Position numbers and translations under genes: made by a program. Of a stretch of 64,000 nucleotides of DNA, positions 27,251 through 36,909 are shown in pieces. How positions within the stretch are numbered: position 1 is the stretch's first letter; each line of letters begins with the position of its first letter. The notes beneath the pieces are model-generated. The model had not been told where the DNA came from. It searched no databases and saw nothing but the letters and a program-made list of their open reading frames with translations. Source of the stretch: Rhodococcus maanshanensis NBRC 100610 (GTDB lineage Bacteria > Actinomycetota > Actinomycetes > Mycobacteriales > Mycobacteriaceae); assembly GCF_001894865.1 (NCBI RefSeq), contig NZ_BCXA01000024.1, forward strand, positions 61,900 through 125,899. The letters are read 5' to 3'.

Positions 27251-29722
27251 ATGAACACATTCTCAGCAGCAGGTCACGCACGCTTTGTGACGACTCAGTC
27301 GCGCACCCCTTCGGCGGCCCTCCTCGAGGGGCTCAACCCGCAGCAGCGCGAGGCAGTGGTGCATGCCGGTTCGCCGCTGCTGATCGTGGCGGGCGCTGGC
27401 TCGGGGAAGACGGCCGTGCTGACCCGTCGGATCGCGTATCTGCTCGCCGAGCGGGACGTCGCGCCAGGGCAGGTCCTGGCGATCACGTTCACCAACAAGG
27501 CCGCCGCGGAGATGCGCGAGCGCGTGGCGCACCTCGTCGGGCCCCGGGCCAACAACATGTGGGTCTCGACGTTCCACTCGAGCTGTGTGCGGATCCTGCG
27601 GATGCAGGCCGCGCTGCTGCCGGGACTGAACTCGAACTTCACGATCTACGACGCCGACGATTCGCGACGGCTGCTGACGATGATCTCGAAGGACCTGGAG
27701 ATCGACGCGAAGCGGTACTCCGCGCGACTGCTCGCCACGCACATCTCGAACCTGAAGAACGAGCTGATCGACCCGGAGCGGGCCGCGGCCGACGCGGACA
27801 AGGACCCGAACGAGCTGGTCCGGCTGGTCGCGAAGGTGTACGGCCACTACCAGGCCCGGCTGCGCGCGGCCAACGCGATGGACTTCGACGACCTGATCGG
27901 CGAGACCGTCGCGCTGCTGCAGAACTTCCCGCAGGTGGCCGAGTACTACCGGCGCCGGTTCCGGCACGTGCTGGTCGACGAGTACCAGGACACCAACCAC
28001 GCGCAGTACGTGCTGGTGCGTGAGCTGGTCGGTGGGATCGCGGACAGCCCGTCCCTCGTCCCGCCCGCCGAGCTGTGCGTGGTCGGCGACGCGGACCAGT
28101 CGATCTATGCGTTCCGCGGCGCCACCATCCGCAACATCGAGGAGTTCGAGCGCGACTACCCGGACGCCCGCACCATCCTGCTCGAGCAGAACTACCGATC
28201 CACCCAGAACATCCTGTCGGCCGCGAACGCGGTGATCTCCCGCAACACCGGCAGGCGCGAGAAGCGGCTGTGGACCGACTCCGGCGAGGGGGAGTTGATC
28301 ACCGGCTACGTCGCCGACAACGAGCACGACGAGGCCTATTTCGTCGCCTCCGAGATCGACAAGCTGGTGGACGGCGGCGACGCGAAGTTCGGCGACGTCG
28401 CGGTGTTCTACCGCACCAACAACTCCTCCCGGGCGCTGGAGGAGATCTTCATCCGGCTCGGCCTGCCGTACAAGGTGGTCGGCGGCGTCCGGTTCTACGA
28501 GCGCAAGGAGGTTCGCGACGTGGTCGCGTACCTGCGGGTGCTGCAGAACCCCGACGACACCGTCAGCCTGCGCCGGATCCTCAACACCCCGCGCCGCGGC
28601 ATCGGCGACCGGGCCGAGGCCTGCGTGGCCGTGCACTCGGAGCAGCGCGGGGTCGGCTTCGCGCAGGCGCTGCGGGACGCGGCCGACGGCGTGGTGCCGC
28701 TGCTGAACACCCGCTCGCAGAAGGCCATCGTCGCGTTCCTCGAGATGATGGACGGCATCCGCGAGACGATGCAGCCAGACGACACCGGGCTGATCGACAT
28801 CGGCGAGGTGGTCGAGGCCGTGCTCGACCGGACCGGCTACCGGGCCGAGCTCGAGGCGAGCAGTGATCCGCAGGACGGCGCGCGACTGGACAACCTCAAC
28901 GAGTTGGTCAGCGTGGCGCAGGAATTCAGCTCCGATGCGCGCAACGCCGCTGGCGTGGAGACGGAGATCGACGAGAGCCTCGAGGGCGCGCTCGCGGCGG
29001 CGTCCGAGGACGCTCTCGACCCCACCGAGGGCGAACCGGACCCGGGGTCGCTCGCCGCGTTCCTCGAGCGGGTGTCGCTGGTGGCCGATTCCGACCAGCT
29101 GCCCGACAACGGCGACGGTGTGGTGACCCTGATGACCCTGCACACCGCGAAGGGCCTCGAGTTCCCCGTGGTGTTCGTGACCGGCTGGGAGGACGGCCAG
29201 TTCCCGCACATGCGCGCGCTCGGTGACCCGGCCGAGCTGTCCGAGGAACGCAGGCTGGCCTACGTCGGCATCACCAGGGCCCGGCACCGCCTGTATCTCA
29301 CCCGTGCGGTCATGCGCTCGGCGTGGGGGCAGCCGATCACGAACCCGGAATCACGATTCCTGCAGGAGATCCCGTCGGACCTGCTGCACTGGCGGCGGGA
29401 GGACCCGGGTACCGGCGCCGGTGGTGCGATCGGTGGCGGGCGCCCCCGCGGCGGCCAGGGCTACGGCGGTGGTGGCGGCTACGGCGGCGGCCAGGGCTAC
29501 GGCGGATCGGGCAACGCCACACCGAGCTTCGGTGCCGCCCGAGCGCGTAACAACCACCTGGTGCTCGCCGTCGGCGATCGCGTCAGCCACGACAAGTACG
29601 GTCTCGGAACGGTATTGGAGACCAAGGGCAGCGGTCCGACGGCGACGGTCACCGTCGACTTCGGCTCGGCCGGCAAGGTGCGGCTGATGCTCATCGGCGG
29701 AGTTCCTATGGTCAAGCTCTAG
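27251..29722 (+). CDS. uvrD1: ATP-dependent DNA helicase UvrD1/PcrA
   Basis: The 823-residue protein is an SF1A helicase. Walker A is AGAGSGKT at 47-54, Walker B region is HVLVDEYQDTNHAQY, followed by VVGDADQSIYAFRGA, LEQNYRST and VTLMTLHTAKGLEFPVVF. A glycine-rich linker (about residues 720-755, with GYGGG repeats) leads to a C-terminal Tudor-like domain (VLAVGDRVSHDKYGLGTVLETKG). In mycobacteria this enzyme acts in excision repair and works with Ku. ATG 27251 was taken as the start; an in-frame GTG at 27287 is possible. The last 15 coding bases are repeated just after the stop. Confidence 0.95.
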   Translation: MNTFSAAGHARFVTTQSRTPSAALLEGLNPQQREAVVHAGSPLLIVAGAGSGKTAVLTRRIAYLLAERDVAPGQVLAITFTNKAAAEMRERVAHLVGPRANNMWVSTFHSSCVRILRMQAALLPGLNSNFTIYDADDSRRLLTMISKDLEIDAKRYSARLLATHISNLKNELIDPERAAADADKDPNELVRLVAKVYGHYQARLRAANAMDFDDLIGETVALLQNFPQVAEYYRRRFRHVLVDEYQDTNHAQYVLVRELVGGIADSPSLVPPAELCVVGDADQSIYAFRGATIRNIEEFERDYPDARTILLEQNYRSTQNILSAANAVISRNTGRREKRLWTDSGEGELITGYVADNEHDEAYFVASEIDKLVDGGDAKFGDVAVFYRTNNSSRALEEIFIRLGLPYKVVGGVRFYERKEVRDVVAYLRVLQNPDDTVSLRRILNTPRRGIGDRAEACVAVHSEQRGVGFAQALRDAADGVVPLLNTRSQKAIVAFLEMMDGIRETMQPDDTGLIDIGEVVEAVLDRTGYRAELEASSDPQDGARLDNLNELVSVAQEFSSDARNAAGVETEIDESLEGALAAASEDALDPTEGEPDPGSLAAFLERVSLVADSDQLPDNGDGVVTLMTLHTAKGLEFPVVFVTGWEDGQFPHMRALGDPAELSEERRLAYVGITRARHRLYLTRAVMRSAWGQPITNPESRFLQEIPSDLLHWRREDPGTGAGGAIGGGRPRGGQGYGGGGGYGGGQGYGGSGNATPSFGAARARNNHLVLAVGDRVSHDKYGLGTVLETKGSGPTATVTVDFGSAGKVRLMLIGGVPMVKL

Positions 29723-29741
29723 CCCGATGGTCAAGCTCTAG
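29708..29741. repeat. tandem duplication of the uvrD1 gene end
   Basis: ATGGTCAAGCTCTAG occurs at 29708-29722, where it encodes the last four residues and the stop, and again at 29727-29741, four bases later. A 9-bp inverted repeat, GGAGTTCCT (29699-29707) and AGGAACTCC (29751-29759), flanks the pair and could make a terminator-like hairpin between the convergent genes. Confidence 0.8.
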
Positions 29742-29745
29742 GCTG

Positions 29746-30144
29746 CTACGAGGAACTCCCGAGCGGCGACGGGACGGCGTCGAACTCCAGCGTGGTCGTG
29801 GCCGGATCGCCGCCGGGCGCGTCGAAGGTGAAGACCGCGACGTATCGTCCCGGCTCGTTGACCCGGGTGGCCACGGTCGCCCCGCCCAGCGTCAGCGGGA
29901 CGGTGAGGGTCCGGTCGTCGCCGTCCGGTTCGGTGATGTGGACCAGGACCGGGGTGGTCGCGTCCGCCCCCGCCGGGACAGGGCTGACTGCCATGGCGAG
30001 CGTCACCAGGTTGTCCGAGTACACGGTCCCGATCGGTGGCATCGCGGTGATCTGGTAGGTGGCGGCCGATGCGGCTGGTGCCAATGCGAGTGAGACTGCG
30101 CCTGCGAGTGCGGCGGCGACGACTGACCCTCGGGAGTAGTTCAC
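29746..30144 (-). CDS. small secreted protein of unknown function
   Basis: The 132-residue product begins with a clear signal peptide (SVVAAALAGAVSLALAPAASA, cleavage probably after ASA). The mature part of about 105 residues is rich in beta-type sequence and threonine (VLVHITEPDGDDRTLTVPLTL, GRYVAVFTFDAPGGDP), suggesting an immunoglobulin-like or other beta-sandwich fold. It has no cysteine and no sorting signal. The GTG start was chosen because the signal peptide follows. It lies between uvrD1 and the M23 peptidase and shares the strand of the peptidase. No family recognised. Confidence 0.6.
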   Translation of the reverse strand: MNYSRGSVVAAALAGAVSLALAPAASAATYQITAMPPIGTVYSDNLVTLAMAVSPVPAGADATTPVLVHITEPDGDDRTLTVPLTLGGATVATRVNEPGRYVAVFTFDAPGGDPATTTLEFDAVPSPLGSSS

Positions 30145-30244
30145 GCGAACCCCTTGCTACGTAGACGTCAACGGAGTCTGGCGCACCGAAGGCTAATGCA
30201 GACAGTGCCGTTCCGCCGGACGAAATGCCGGGGTGGGTTCGTTC

Positions 30245-31432
30245 CTAGTCGCGCTCGACGCCCAGACTGATGCCGCGGGTCGCGAGCCAGGGGAGCGGAT
30301 CGATCTTGTTCTCGCCGCCCAGGTGCACCTCGAAGTGCAGGTGCGGGCCGGTGGAGAAGCCGCGGTTGCCCATCCGGGCGATCTGATCGCCCGCCATGAC
30401 CTTCTGGCCGACCGAGACGTTGGACGAGTCGATGTGGCCGTAGACGGTGACGGTGCCGTCGGCGTGCCGCAGCCGCACCCACATGCCGAAGCCCTGCGCG
30501 GGCCCGGAGTCGATGACCTCGCCGTCGGCGACCGCATAGATCGGGGTGCCGATGGCGTTCGCGATGTCGACGCCCGCGTGCAGCGTGCCCCACCGGGCGC
30601 CGTAGCCGGAGGTGTAGGAGCCGACGGCGGGCAGTACGAAGAGCGGGCGACGGGCGGCGGCCTCGCGGGCGGCACGCTCCTCGCTGAACCGCTGGCCCTT
30701 GGCGAGCAGGTTCGAGAACTGGCTGAGGTCCGTCGGTGCCGCGATGTTGAGGACCTGCGGAGCCTGCGAGCCCGACTTCGCGGCGGTGTCGGCGGCGAAC
30801 TGGGCGGCCTGCGGCTCGGCGGTCGCGGCGGTGCTCGAGGAGCTCTCGTCCGCGGCCAGGTTGAGCTCGGCGGTATCGGTGCTGCTTGGGCCGTTCAGGC
30901 TGGCCTGCCCCGCGGCGACGACGGCGCCTGCGGCGACCGCGATGACTGCGGCGCGGCCCTTGAGGGCGGTGGGGGGAGTGGGGATCCGGTGCGCTCCACC
31001 GCGGCGAGCGGGAGCTGCGAGGTCCGAATCGAAAGGGGGGTCGAGCTGGTCTAGCGAGGTGGAGCGGTAGGTCGTCGAGCGCGGTGTTCCCAGATTCGCG
31101 GACCCGATGTAACGATCCGGCACGCGATGCGAATAAGTCTGCGTGGTCTCGTTGTCGCCGAAGTAGTCGAAGCTGGATCTACTGGGTTCTACCTGGGCCT
31201 GGTAGCGAGTCTCTACCGCGTGACCTGCGGGAATCGAGTAGACCGTGGTTGCGGCCTCGTTCGCCTGCTCCTGCGGGGCGTACTGGCTGGGCTGGAAGGG
31301 TGCGCGATGCCTGGACAACTTGCCGCCTTCCTGTTCGTGATCTGTCTGTGACTTTGACCCCAGCGACGGTAACGAAACGGTTGCGAGCGCCGCAACTCCT
31401 AGCGCCATCTGTTTGGGATATGTGAGATGCAT
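30245..31432 (-). CDS. M23 (LytM-type) peptidoglycan endopeptidase, membrane anchored
   Basis: The protein of about 395 residues ends in a peptidase M23 domain with all zinc and catalytic residues: LHAGVDIAN (H-x3-D), VYGHID, and GPHLHFEV (H-x-H). These enzymes cut peptide bridges in the cell wall. Before the domain, a hydrophobic stretch near residues 155-180 (GRAAVIAVAAGAVVAAGQASL) is probably a membrane anchor, leaving an unusual polar N-terminal region of about 150 residues rich in Gln, Ser and Tyr. ATG 31432 follows an in-frame GTG at 31435. The location before sucCD matches Rv0950c. Confidence 0.85.
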   Translation of the reverse strand: MHLTYPKQMALGVAALATVSLPSLGSKSQTDHEQEGGKLSRHRAPFQPSQYAPQEQANEAATTVYSIPAGHAVETRYQAQVEPSRSSFDYFGDNETTQTYSHRVPDRYIGSANLGTPRSTTYRSTSLDQLDPPFDSDLAAPARRGGAHRIPTPPTALKGRAAVIAVAAGAVVAAGQASLNGPSSTDTAELNLAADESSSSTAATAEPQAAQFAADTAAKSGSQAPQVLNIAAPTDLSQFSNLLAKGQRFSEERAAREAAARRPLFVLPAVGSYTSGYGARWGTLHAGVDIANAIGTPIYAVADGEVIDSGPAQGFGMWVRLRHADGTVTVYGHIDSSNVSVGQKVMAGDQIARMGNRGFSTGPHLHFEVHLGGENKIDPLPWLATRGISLGVERD

Positions 31433-31549
31433 CACAGAGTGATCACGGTCGGGCCTGGGAATACGCCGGAACGCGGGTGTAACGGGGCGAGCCGGATTCT
31501 TGTGAAGTTCGGTCGAGATCGACGCCGATGACCCGTTAGCGTCGTCCGC

Positions 31550-33436
31550 GTGGCGCCCTCACCCGATCTCAGAACCAGTTCTCGTGCCAAGCCCGAACGC
31601 ATCGACGCCAAGGACGGGTTCGACTCGTCCGAACCCTCGCGCAGTCCGGGTCCGGTCGCGATCGCGGCGGTCGCGCTCGCCCTGCTCGGTGTCGCCGCGA
31701 CAGCGGTCGCCCCCGCGCTCGGCGTCGTCAGCCAGGAGACCGGGCCCGCCGTCGCCGCGGCCACCGTCACGGCCGTCGTCTGTGCGGCGCTGGCACCCGC
31801 ATTGGCCGTGCTGGCCCTGGTGGGCCGCAGGCCCGCGGTCGCGGGGACGGTGCTGGCGGGTGCGGGCGGAGTGTCGCTCGGGCTGGTGGTGCTCGACCTC
31901 CAGCTCCTCGACGACGCGATCAACGCGAACCGACTCGAACTGTTCCGTCCGCTCACCGCCGCGTCGCTCGATGCGGGGCCCGGTTCCTACACGATCCTCG
32001 CGGGCCACGTCCTCGCGGTGCTGGCCGGACTGCTCGGACTCGTCGCGGCGGCAAGGGCGTCGCACGCCGACGGCTACGGCCACTCCGACTACCCGGATCA
32101 CGACGGGGCGGGCGTCGGCAGCCGGATCGGCGCCGGGCTCTCGATTCTCGCGGTGGCGGCCGCGGTGGTCCTCGCCGCGGCCCTCTTCGCGCCGCCGCTG
32201 AGGTCGACGGACCCGGTGCTGCTCGTGCCCGCCGTCGTCGAGTCCGCGGCCCCGATGGCGTTGGGCGCCGGACTGATCGGCGTGGCGGTGCTGATCGTGG
32301 TCGCCGCCGCGCTGGCCGCGATCTCACCGCTGGGCGCGGCAGGTGCCATCGTCGGGGCGGCGGTGGCGGCGCTCGGGGTGGTCGGCGTGCGACTGGTCGC
32401 CGGCCTGCTGGCGGGTGACGGCGTCTCGGTCGGTCCCGGCTCGGTGGTGGCGCTCGCCGCGTGCGCGGTGCTGATCGCGGTCGGCTGCGTGATCCCGGCA
32501 GCGGCCGCGGCCAGGGCGCGTCGTGGGCTGGCGCAACTCCTGGCGCAGTCCGCCGCCGCGGCCACGGCGCCCGCGGCCGCAGGCGGCTCCAAGTCCGCCG
32601 CCCGCGCGAGGGCGGCCGCGGCGGAACGGGCGAGGGTCGGACGCTGGCACGTGGCCACCGCCGTGGTCGGGATCGGGGCCGGGCTGCTCGGCGCGGTCGG
32701 GGCGCTCCTGCCCGTGCTGTCGGTCCCGGACGGGATGCCCGAGCCGCGGATCCTGGCGACGAGGGTGGTGCTGCTGGCAGGGGTGGTGCTCGTGATCGCC
32801 TGCGTCTGGTTGCTGCTCTCGGAGTTCGCGACCCTGGTGCGCCCCGCGGTCGGGGTGCTGTGGGCGGCCCAGGTGATGGCGGTCGCCGCGGCGCTGCAGG
32901 CGGTGGTGGTCGCGGGCGACCTGCCGGGTGTCGGACCCGGCCCCGGGGCGGCGCTGCTCGCCGTGTCCGCCGTCGCGGCGGCCGCGACCGGACTCCTCGC
33001 GCTCTGTGCCGGGTCGGCGGAGCGCGACGGCATCGACACGTCGGTCGACGTGCCCGTCCGGCTGCCGGTGCTGATCGTCGGTTCGGTCGCGGCGCTCGCG
33101 TCGGTGGCCGCCCTCGGCCTGCCGCTGTATCGCGGTCTCGACTTCGGCCCCGACTCGTTCGCGCACTGGCCGTGGGGCTGGGATCTGTGGGGCCGCGCGC
33201 TCCTCGCGGTCGTCATCGTGGCGGCCGTGGTGGTCGCCGCGCGGTCGAGGGCGGCGCGGGGCGCGTCGCTGATGATCGGCGCGATGACCGGAATGTCCGT
33301 ATACCTGATGGGGTGGCCGCTGACACGCGCCCGGGTGGCGGAGCCGGCGATGGGCGCGGGGGCGGTCTGCGGGTTCGTCGCGGTGGCGTTGCTCGCGGTG
33401 ACCGCTTTCATGGTGGTTCGTCGAAATCGCCGGTGA
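31550..33436 (+). CDS. polytopic membrane protein, alanine/valine rich
   Basis: The 628-residue protein contains about 14 hydrophobic segments, starting with PVAIAAVALALLGVAATAVAPALGV near residue 35, with few charged residues between them. A longer polar loop with many Arg and Ala residues (SKSAARARAAAAERARVGRW) lies near the middle and may divide the protein into two halves of about seven segments. No transporter or enzyme motif was recognised. GTG 31550 is the start; it diverges from the M23 peptidase gene 117 bases away. Confidence 0.65.
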   Translation: MAPSPDLRTSSRAKPERIDAKDGFDSSEPSRSPGPVAIAAVALALLGVAATAVAPALGVVSQETGPAVAAATVTAVVCAALAPALAVLALVGRRPAVAGTVLAGAGGVSLGLVVLDLQLLDDAINANRLELFRPLTAASLDAGPGSYTILAGHVLAVLAGLLGLVAAARASHADGYGHSDYPDHDGAGVGSRIGAGLSILAVAAAVVLAAALFAPPLRSTDPVLLVPAVVESAAPMALGAGLIGVAVLIVVAAALAAISPLGAAGAIVGAAVAALGVVGVRLVAGLLAGDGVSVGPGSVVALAACAVLIAVGCVIPAAAAARARRGLAQLLAQSAAAATAPAAAGGSKSAARARAAAAERARVGRWHVATAVVGIGAGLLGAVGALLPVLSVPDGMPEPRILATRVVLLAGVVLVIACVWLLLSEFATLVRPAVGVLWAAQVMAVAAALQAVVVAGDLPGVGPGPGAALLAVSAVAAAATGLLALCAGSAERDGIDTSVDVPVRLPVLIVGSVAALASVAALGLPLYRGLDFGPDSFAHWPWGWDLWGRALLAVVIVAAVVVAARSRAARGASLMIGAMTGMSVYLMGWPLTRARVAEPAMGAGAVCGFVAVALLAVTAFMVVRRNRR

Positions 33437-33581
33437 GCTGACGCTCACGCCCCCTTGCGCCGTGAGATATGCCACATAGCATCAATGCGGTCGATAGACG
33501 ATTGATTCAACTAGATAAGGTCCCGAACGGACCCGCTCCTACCCCTCGAGCGGGCGTCAACGCAGACGAGACGGTGAGCAG

Positions 33582-34751
33582 ATGGATCTCTTCGAATACC
33601 AGGCGAAGGAACTCTTCGCCAAGCACGGCGTGCCCACGTCGGCGGGCCGTGTTACCGACACTGTCGCCGGCGCACGCGAGATTGCCGAGGAAATCGGCAA
33701 GCCCGTGATGATCAAGGCACAGGTCAAGGTCGGAGGCCGCGGCAAGGCCGGCGGCGTGAAGTACTCCGCCGACGTCGACGCGGCCGTCGCGAACGCCGAG
33801 TCCATCCTCGGGCTCGACATCAAGGGCCATGTCGTCAAGAAGCTGCTGGTCGCAGAGGCGAGCGACATCGCCGAGGAGTACTACATCTCCTTCCTGCTGG
33901 ACCGCACGAACCGCACCTACCTGGCCATGTGCTCGGTCGAGGGTGGCGTCGAGATCGAGGTCACCGCCGAGGAGAACCCCGACGCCCTCGCGAAGATCCC
34001 GGTGGACGCCGTCAAGGGTGTCGACCTCGCGTTCGCGCGCAGCATCGCCGAGGCGGGCAAGCTCCCCGCCGAGGTGCTCGACGCCGCGGCAGTGACCATC
34101 CAGAAGCTCTGGGAGGTCTTCATCAAGGAGGACGCGCTCCTCGTCGAGGTCAACCCCCTCGTGCGCACCCCCGATGATCAGATCCTGGCCCTCGACGGCA
34201 AGGTCACCCTGGACGAGAACGCCGGCTTCCGTCAGCCCGGCCACGAGGCCTTCGAGGACCGGGACGCCACCGATCCCCTCGAGCTCAAGGCCAAGGAGAA
34301 CGACCTCAACTACGTCAAGCTCGACGGCTCCGTCGGCATCATCGGCAACGGCGCGGGTCTGGTCATGTCCACCCTCGACGTCGTCGCGTACGCGGGCGAG
34401 AAGCACGGCAACGTCAAGCCGGCCAACTTCCTCGACATCGGTGGCGGCGCCTCGGCGGCCGTCATGGCTGCCGGCCTCGACGTCATCCTGAACGACGCCC
34501 AGGTCAAGAGCGTTTTCGTCAACGTCTTCGGCGGCATCACCGCCTGTGACGCGGTCGCCAACGGCATCGTCGGCGCCCTGCAGACCCTTGGCGACGAGGC
34601 CAACAAGCCGCTCGTCGTGCGCCTGGACGGCAACAACGTCGAAGAGGGCCGCCGCATCCTCGCCGAGGCCAACCACCCGCTGGTGACCGTCGTCGCCACC
34701 ATGGACGAGGCCGCCGACAAGGCCGCCGAGCTCGCCTTCGCAGCGAAGTAA
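33582..34751 (+). CDS. sucC: succinyl-CoA synthetase beta subunit
   Basis: The 389-residue protein is the ATP-grasp beta subunit of succinyl-CoA ligase, which makes succinate and ATP (or GTP) from succinyl-CoA in the citric acid cycle. Seen are the N-terminal [34 protein letters not shown] that binds nucleotide, VEVNPLV near the metal site, and NFLDIGGGA with [12 protein letters not shown] at the subunit interface. A small hairpin (33532-33538 with 33548-33554) lies in the 145-base leader. sucD follows after 13 bases. Confidence 0.97.
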   Translation: MDLFEYQAKELFAKHGVPTSAGRVTDTVAGAREIAEEIGKPVMIKAQVKVGGRGKAGGVKYSADVDAAVANAESILGLDIKGHVVKKLLVAEASDIAEEYYISFLLDRTNRTYLAMCSVEGGVEIEVTAEENPDALAKIPVDAVKGVDLAFARSIAEAGKLPAEVLDAAAVTIQKLWEVFIKEDALLVEVNPLVRTPDDQILALDGKVTLDENAGFRQPGHEAFEDRDATDPLELKAKENDLNYVKLDGSVGIIGNGAGLVMSTLDVVAYAGEKHGNVKPANFLDIGGGASAAVMAAGLDVILNDAQVKSVFVNVFGGITACDAVANGIVGALQTLGDEANKPLVVRLDGNNVEEGRRILAEANHPLVTVVATMDEAADKAAELAFAAK

Positions 34752-34764
34752 AGGGACTAGAACA

Positions 34765-35679
34765 ATGGCAATCTTCCTGACCAAGGACTCCAAGGTCATC
34801 GTCCAGGGCATCACCGGCGGCGAGGGCACCAAGCACACCGCCCTCATGCTCAAGGCAGGCACCCAGGTCGTCGGCGGCGTCAACGCCCGCAAGGCCGGCA
34901 CCACCGTCTCGCACACCGCCGCCGACGGTTCCGCCGTCGAGCTGCCGGTCTTCGCGACCGTCGCCGAGGCCATGGAGAAGACCGGCGCGGACGTCTCCAT
35001 CGCGTTCGTTCCCCCGGCCTTCTCCAAGGACGCCATCGTCGAGGCCATCGATGCGGAGATCCCGCTCCTCGTGGTCATCACCGAGGGCATCCCGGTGCAG
35101 GACTCCGCGTTCGCGTGGGCCTACAACGTCGAGAAGGGCAACAAGACCCGGATCATCGGCCCCAACTGCCCCGGCATCATCACCCCGGGCGAGGCACTGG
35201 TCGGCATCACCCCGGCCAACATCTCCGGCAAGGGCCCGGTCGGCCTGGTCTCCAAGTCCGGCACCCTGACCTACCAGATGATGTTCGAGCTCCGTGAGTA
35301 CGGCTTCTCGACCGCCATCGGCATCGGCGGCGACCCGGTCATCGGCACCACCCACATCGACGCCATCGAGGCGTTCGAGAAGGACCCCGAGACCAAGATC
35401 ATCGTGATGATCGGCGAGATCGGCGGCGACGCCGAGGAGCGCGCGGCCGACTACATCAAGGCCAACGTCACCAAGCCGGTCGTCGGCTACGTGGCGGGCT
35501 TCACCGCCCCTGAGGGCAAGACCATGGGCCACGCCGGCGCCATCGTCTCCGGCTCCTCGGGCACCGCGCAGGCCAAGAAGGACGCCCTCGAGGCGGCAGG
35601 CGTCAAGGTCGGCAAGACGCCGTCCGAGACCGCCGCTCTCGCGCGCGAGATCCTGCAGAGCCTGGTCGTCGAGGCCTGA
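34765..35679 (+). CDS. sucD: succinyl-CoA synthetase alpha subunit
   Basis: The 304-residue alpha subunit binds CoA and carries the phosphohistidine. The N-terminal [15 protein letters not shown] binds Co[14 protein letters not shown] is the substrate loop, and [17 protein letters not shown] holds the histidine that is phosphorylated. [23 protein letters not shown] is the usual C-terminal helix region. It forms a two-gene operon with sucC and is followed by a strong terminator. Confidence 0.97.
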   Translation: MAIFLTKDSKVIVQGITGGEGTKHTALMLKAGTQVVGGVNARKAGTTVSHTAADGSAVELPVFATVAEAMEKTGADVSIAFVPPAFSKDAIVEAIDAEIPLLVVITEGIPVQDSAFAWAYNVEKGNKTRIIGPNCPGIITPGEALVGITPANISGKGPVGLVSKSGTLTYQMMFELREYGFSTAIGIGGDPVIGTTHIDAIEAFEKDPETKIIVMIGEIGGDAEERAADYIKANVTKPVVGYVAGFTAPEGKTMGHAGAIVSGSSGTAQAKKDALEAAGVKVGKTPSETAALAREILQSLVVEA

Positions 35680-35719
35680 GTGAGCTGAGCGGCTGAGCGC
35701 CGCTCCTGACTCACCGAAC

Positions 35720-35770
35720 GAGGGGCACCTGCCCGCGCTCACCGCGCGGGAAGGTGCCCCTCGGCTTTTT
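35720..35770 (+). terminator. intrinsic terminator of sucCD
   Basis: GAGGGGCACCT (35720-35730) pairs with AGGTGCCCCTC (35752-35762), and an inner stem CCCGCGC/GCGCGGG (35732-35738 with 35744-35750) continues it. A run of five T follows at 35766-35770. Confidence 0.9.
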
Positions 35771-35878
35771 CACCCGGAGGGGCGGGCGCTGCGGGCTCAG
35801 GGTTCACACAGAGAAATGCGCTAGCGTTCATTGAGGAATTGACCAGTCGCACAATGCAGACCCTCCCTAGGAGATGTC

Positions 35879-36802
35879 ATGACTTTCACGCCTGCAGGGT
35901 CCGGTTACGGTCCAGGCGAGCCGCCGTCCGGGGGACTCGGGTCGAAGGGCCTGCCCTTCCTGCTCACCCTCGGCGTCCTCGGGCTCGCCGTCGTCAACTT
36001 CCTGCTCGGGTTCGCCCCGTTCGCGAAGGTGACCACCTTCGGTGACGAGACCCTGACGCAGAGCTCCTTCGAGGCCGGCTACCCGATTCTGGCGCTGGCC
36101 TTCCTGCTCTTCGGTGGGCTGCTCGCGGGTCTGTCGCTGCTGCCCGAGCAGCCGTACAAGGGCGCGGCAGCGGCCGCGTCGGTGGTGGGATTCCTCATCG
36201 CGTTGTTCTTCATGTTCAGCCTGTCCGAGGGCGTCTCGCTGGCCATCGGCGGCATCCTCGGCCTGATCCTGGCGTTCGTCCAGGCCGGGGTCGCGGTGGC
36301 GGTGCTGCTGTTCTCGCTGGGAATGCTCAAGGTGCCCGCCCCGAAGCCGGCCGGCTACGCGCCCCAGGGCTACCCGACGTACGGCCAGCCGCCGCAGGGG
36401 TACGGCCAGCAGCAGGCACCCGGCCAGCCCTACGGGCAGGTACCCCAGGGCTACGGCCAGCCGCCGCAGGCGCAGGGCCAGCCGCAGGCGCAGCCGGGAT
36501 ACGGACAGTCGCAGCCCGGTTATGGTCAGCCGCAGCCCGGTTACGGTCAGCCACAGCCCGGTGGCTACGGCCAGCCGCAGGGCTACGCACCGCCCACCAA
36601 CCCCTACGCCCCGCCCGCGCCGCCTCAGCAGGGCTACGGCCAGGCGCCGCAGGGGTACGGCCAGCCGCAGCAGTCCGGCCCGCAGGACGCCGCGACCGGC
36701 CCCGCGCCGCAGTCACCCGAGACGCAGGCACCGGCCGCGGACGACGGAACCGCCGCCCCGACCCAGGCATTCGGATCGGCCCCGAAGCGGGACACGGACT
36801 AG
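35879..36802 (+). CDS. DUF5336 membrane protein with GYGQ-rich tail (Rv0954-like)
   Basis: The 307-residue protein has four hydrophobic segments in residues 24-145 (LPFLLTLGVLGLAVVNFLLG to VAVAVLLFSLGMLKV) and then a long disordered tail of about 155 residues made of GYGQPQ, PGYGQ and QGYGQ repeats, rich in Gly, Tyr, Gln and Pro. This layout fits the DUF5336 family and the 34-kDa antigen position (Rv0954) between sucD and Rv0955. The tail may bind cell-wall or division proteins; its role is unknown. It ends with a strong terminator. Confidence 0.8.
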   Translation: MTFTPAGSGYGPGEPPSGGLGSKGLPFLLTLGVLGLAVVNFLLGFAPFAKVTTFGDETLTQSSFEAGYPILALAFLLFGGLLAGLSLLPEQPYKGAAAAASVVGFLIALFFMFSLSEGVSLAIGGILGLILAFVQAGVAVAVLLFSLGMLKVPAPKPAGYAPQGYPTYGQPPQGYGQQQAPGQPYGQVPQGYGQPPQAQGQPQAQPGYGQSQPGYGQPQPGYGQPQPGGYGQPQGYAPPTNPYAPPAPPQQGYGQAPQGYGQPQQSGPQDAATGPAPQSPETQAPAADDGTAAPTQAFGSAPKRDTD

Positions 36803-36815
36803 CGACGCCCGCGCT

Positions 36816-36845
36816 CGACGCCCCCCGGTGAGCCGGGGGGCGTCG
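36816..36845 (+). terminator. terminator after the DUF5336 gene
   Basis: CGACGCCCCCCGG (36816-36828) pairs perfectly with 36833-36845 around the loop TGAG, and TCGTTT follows. Confidence 0.75.
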
Positions 36846-36909
36846 TCGTTTCGCGACCCGTCGGCGCGCCTGGCAGACCGCCCCGAACCCAGATGTCACC
36901 CTCGAGGAG

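Noticed and set aside
27263..29287. 674-codon open frame opposite uvrD1
   Set aside because: It is antisense to a fully conserved helicase and is a codon-bias artefact.
31436..31549. Possible ydaO (c-di-AMP) riboswitch before the M23 peptidase
   Set aside because: The leader is only 114 bases to the divergent gene and I could not find the conserved ydaO core.
36350..36690. Repeated sequence that might be a CRISPR array
   Set aside because: The repeats are in frame, encode GYGQ units of a protein tail, and have no constant spacer length.
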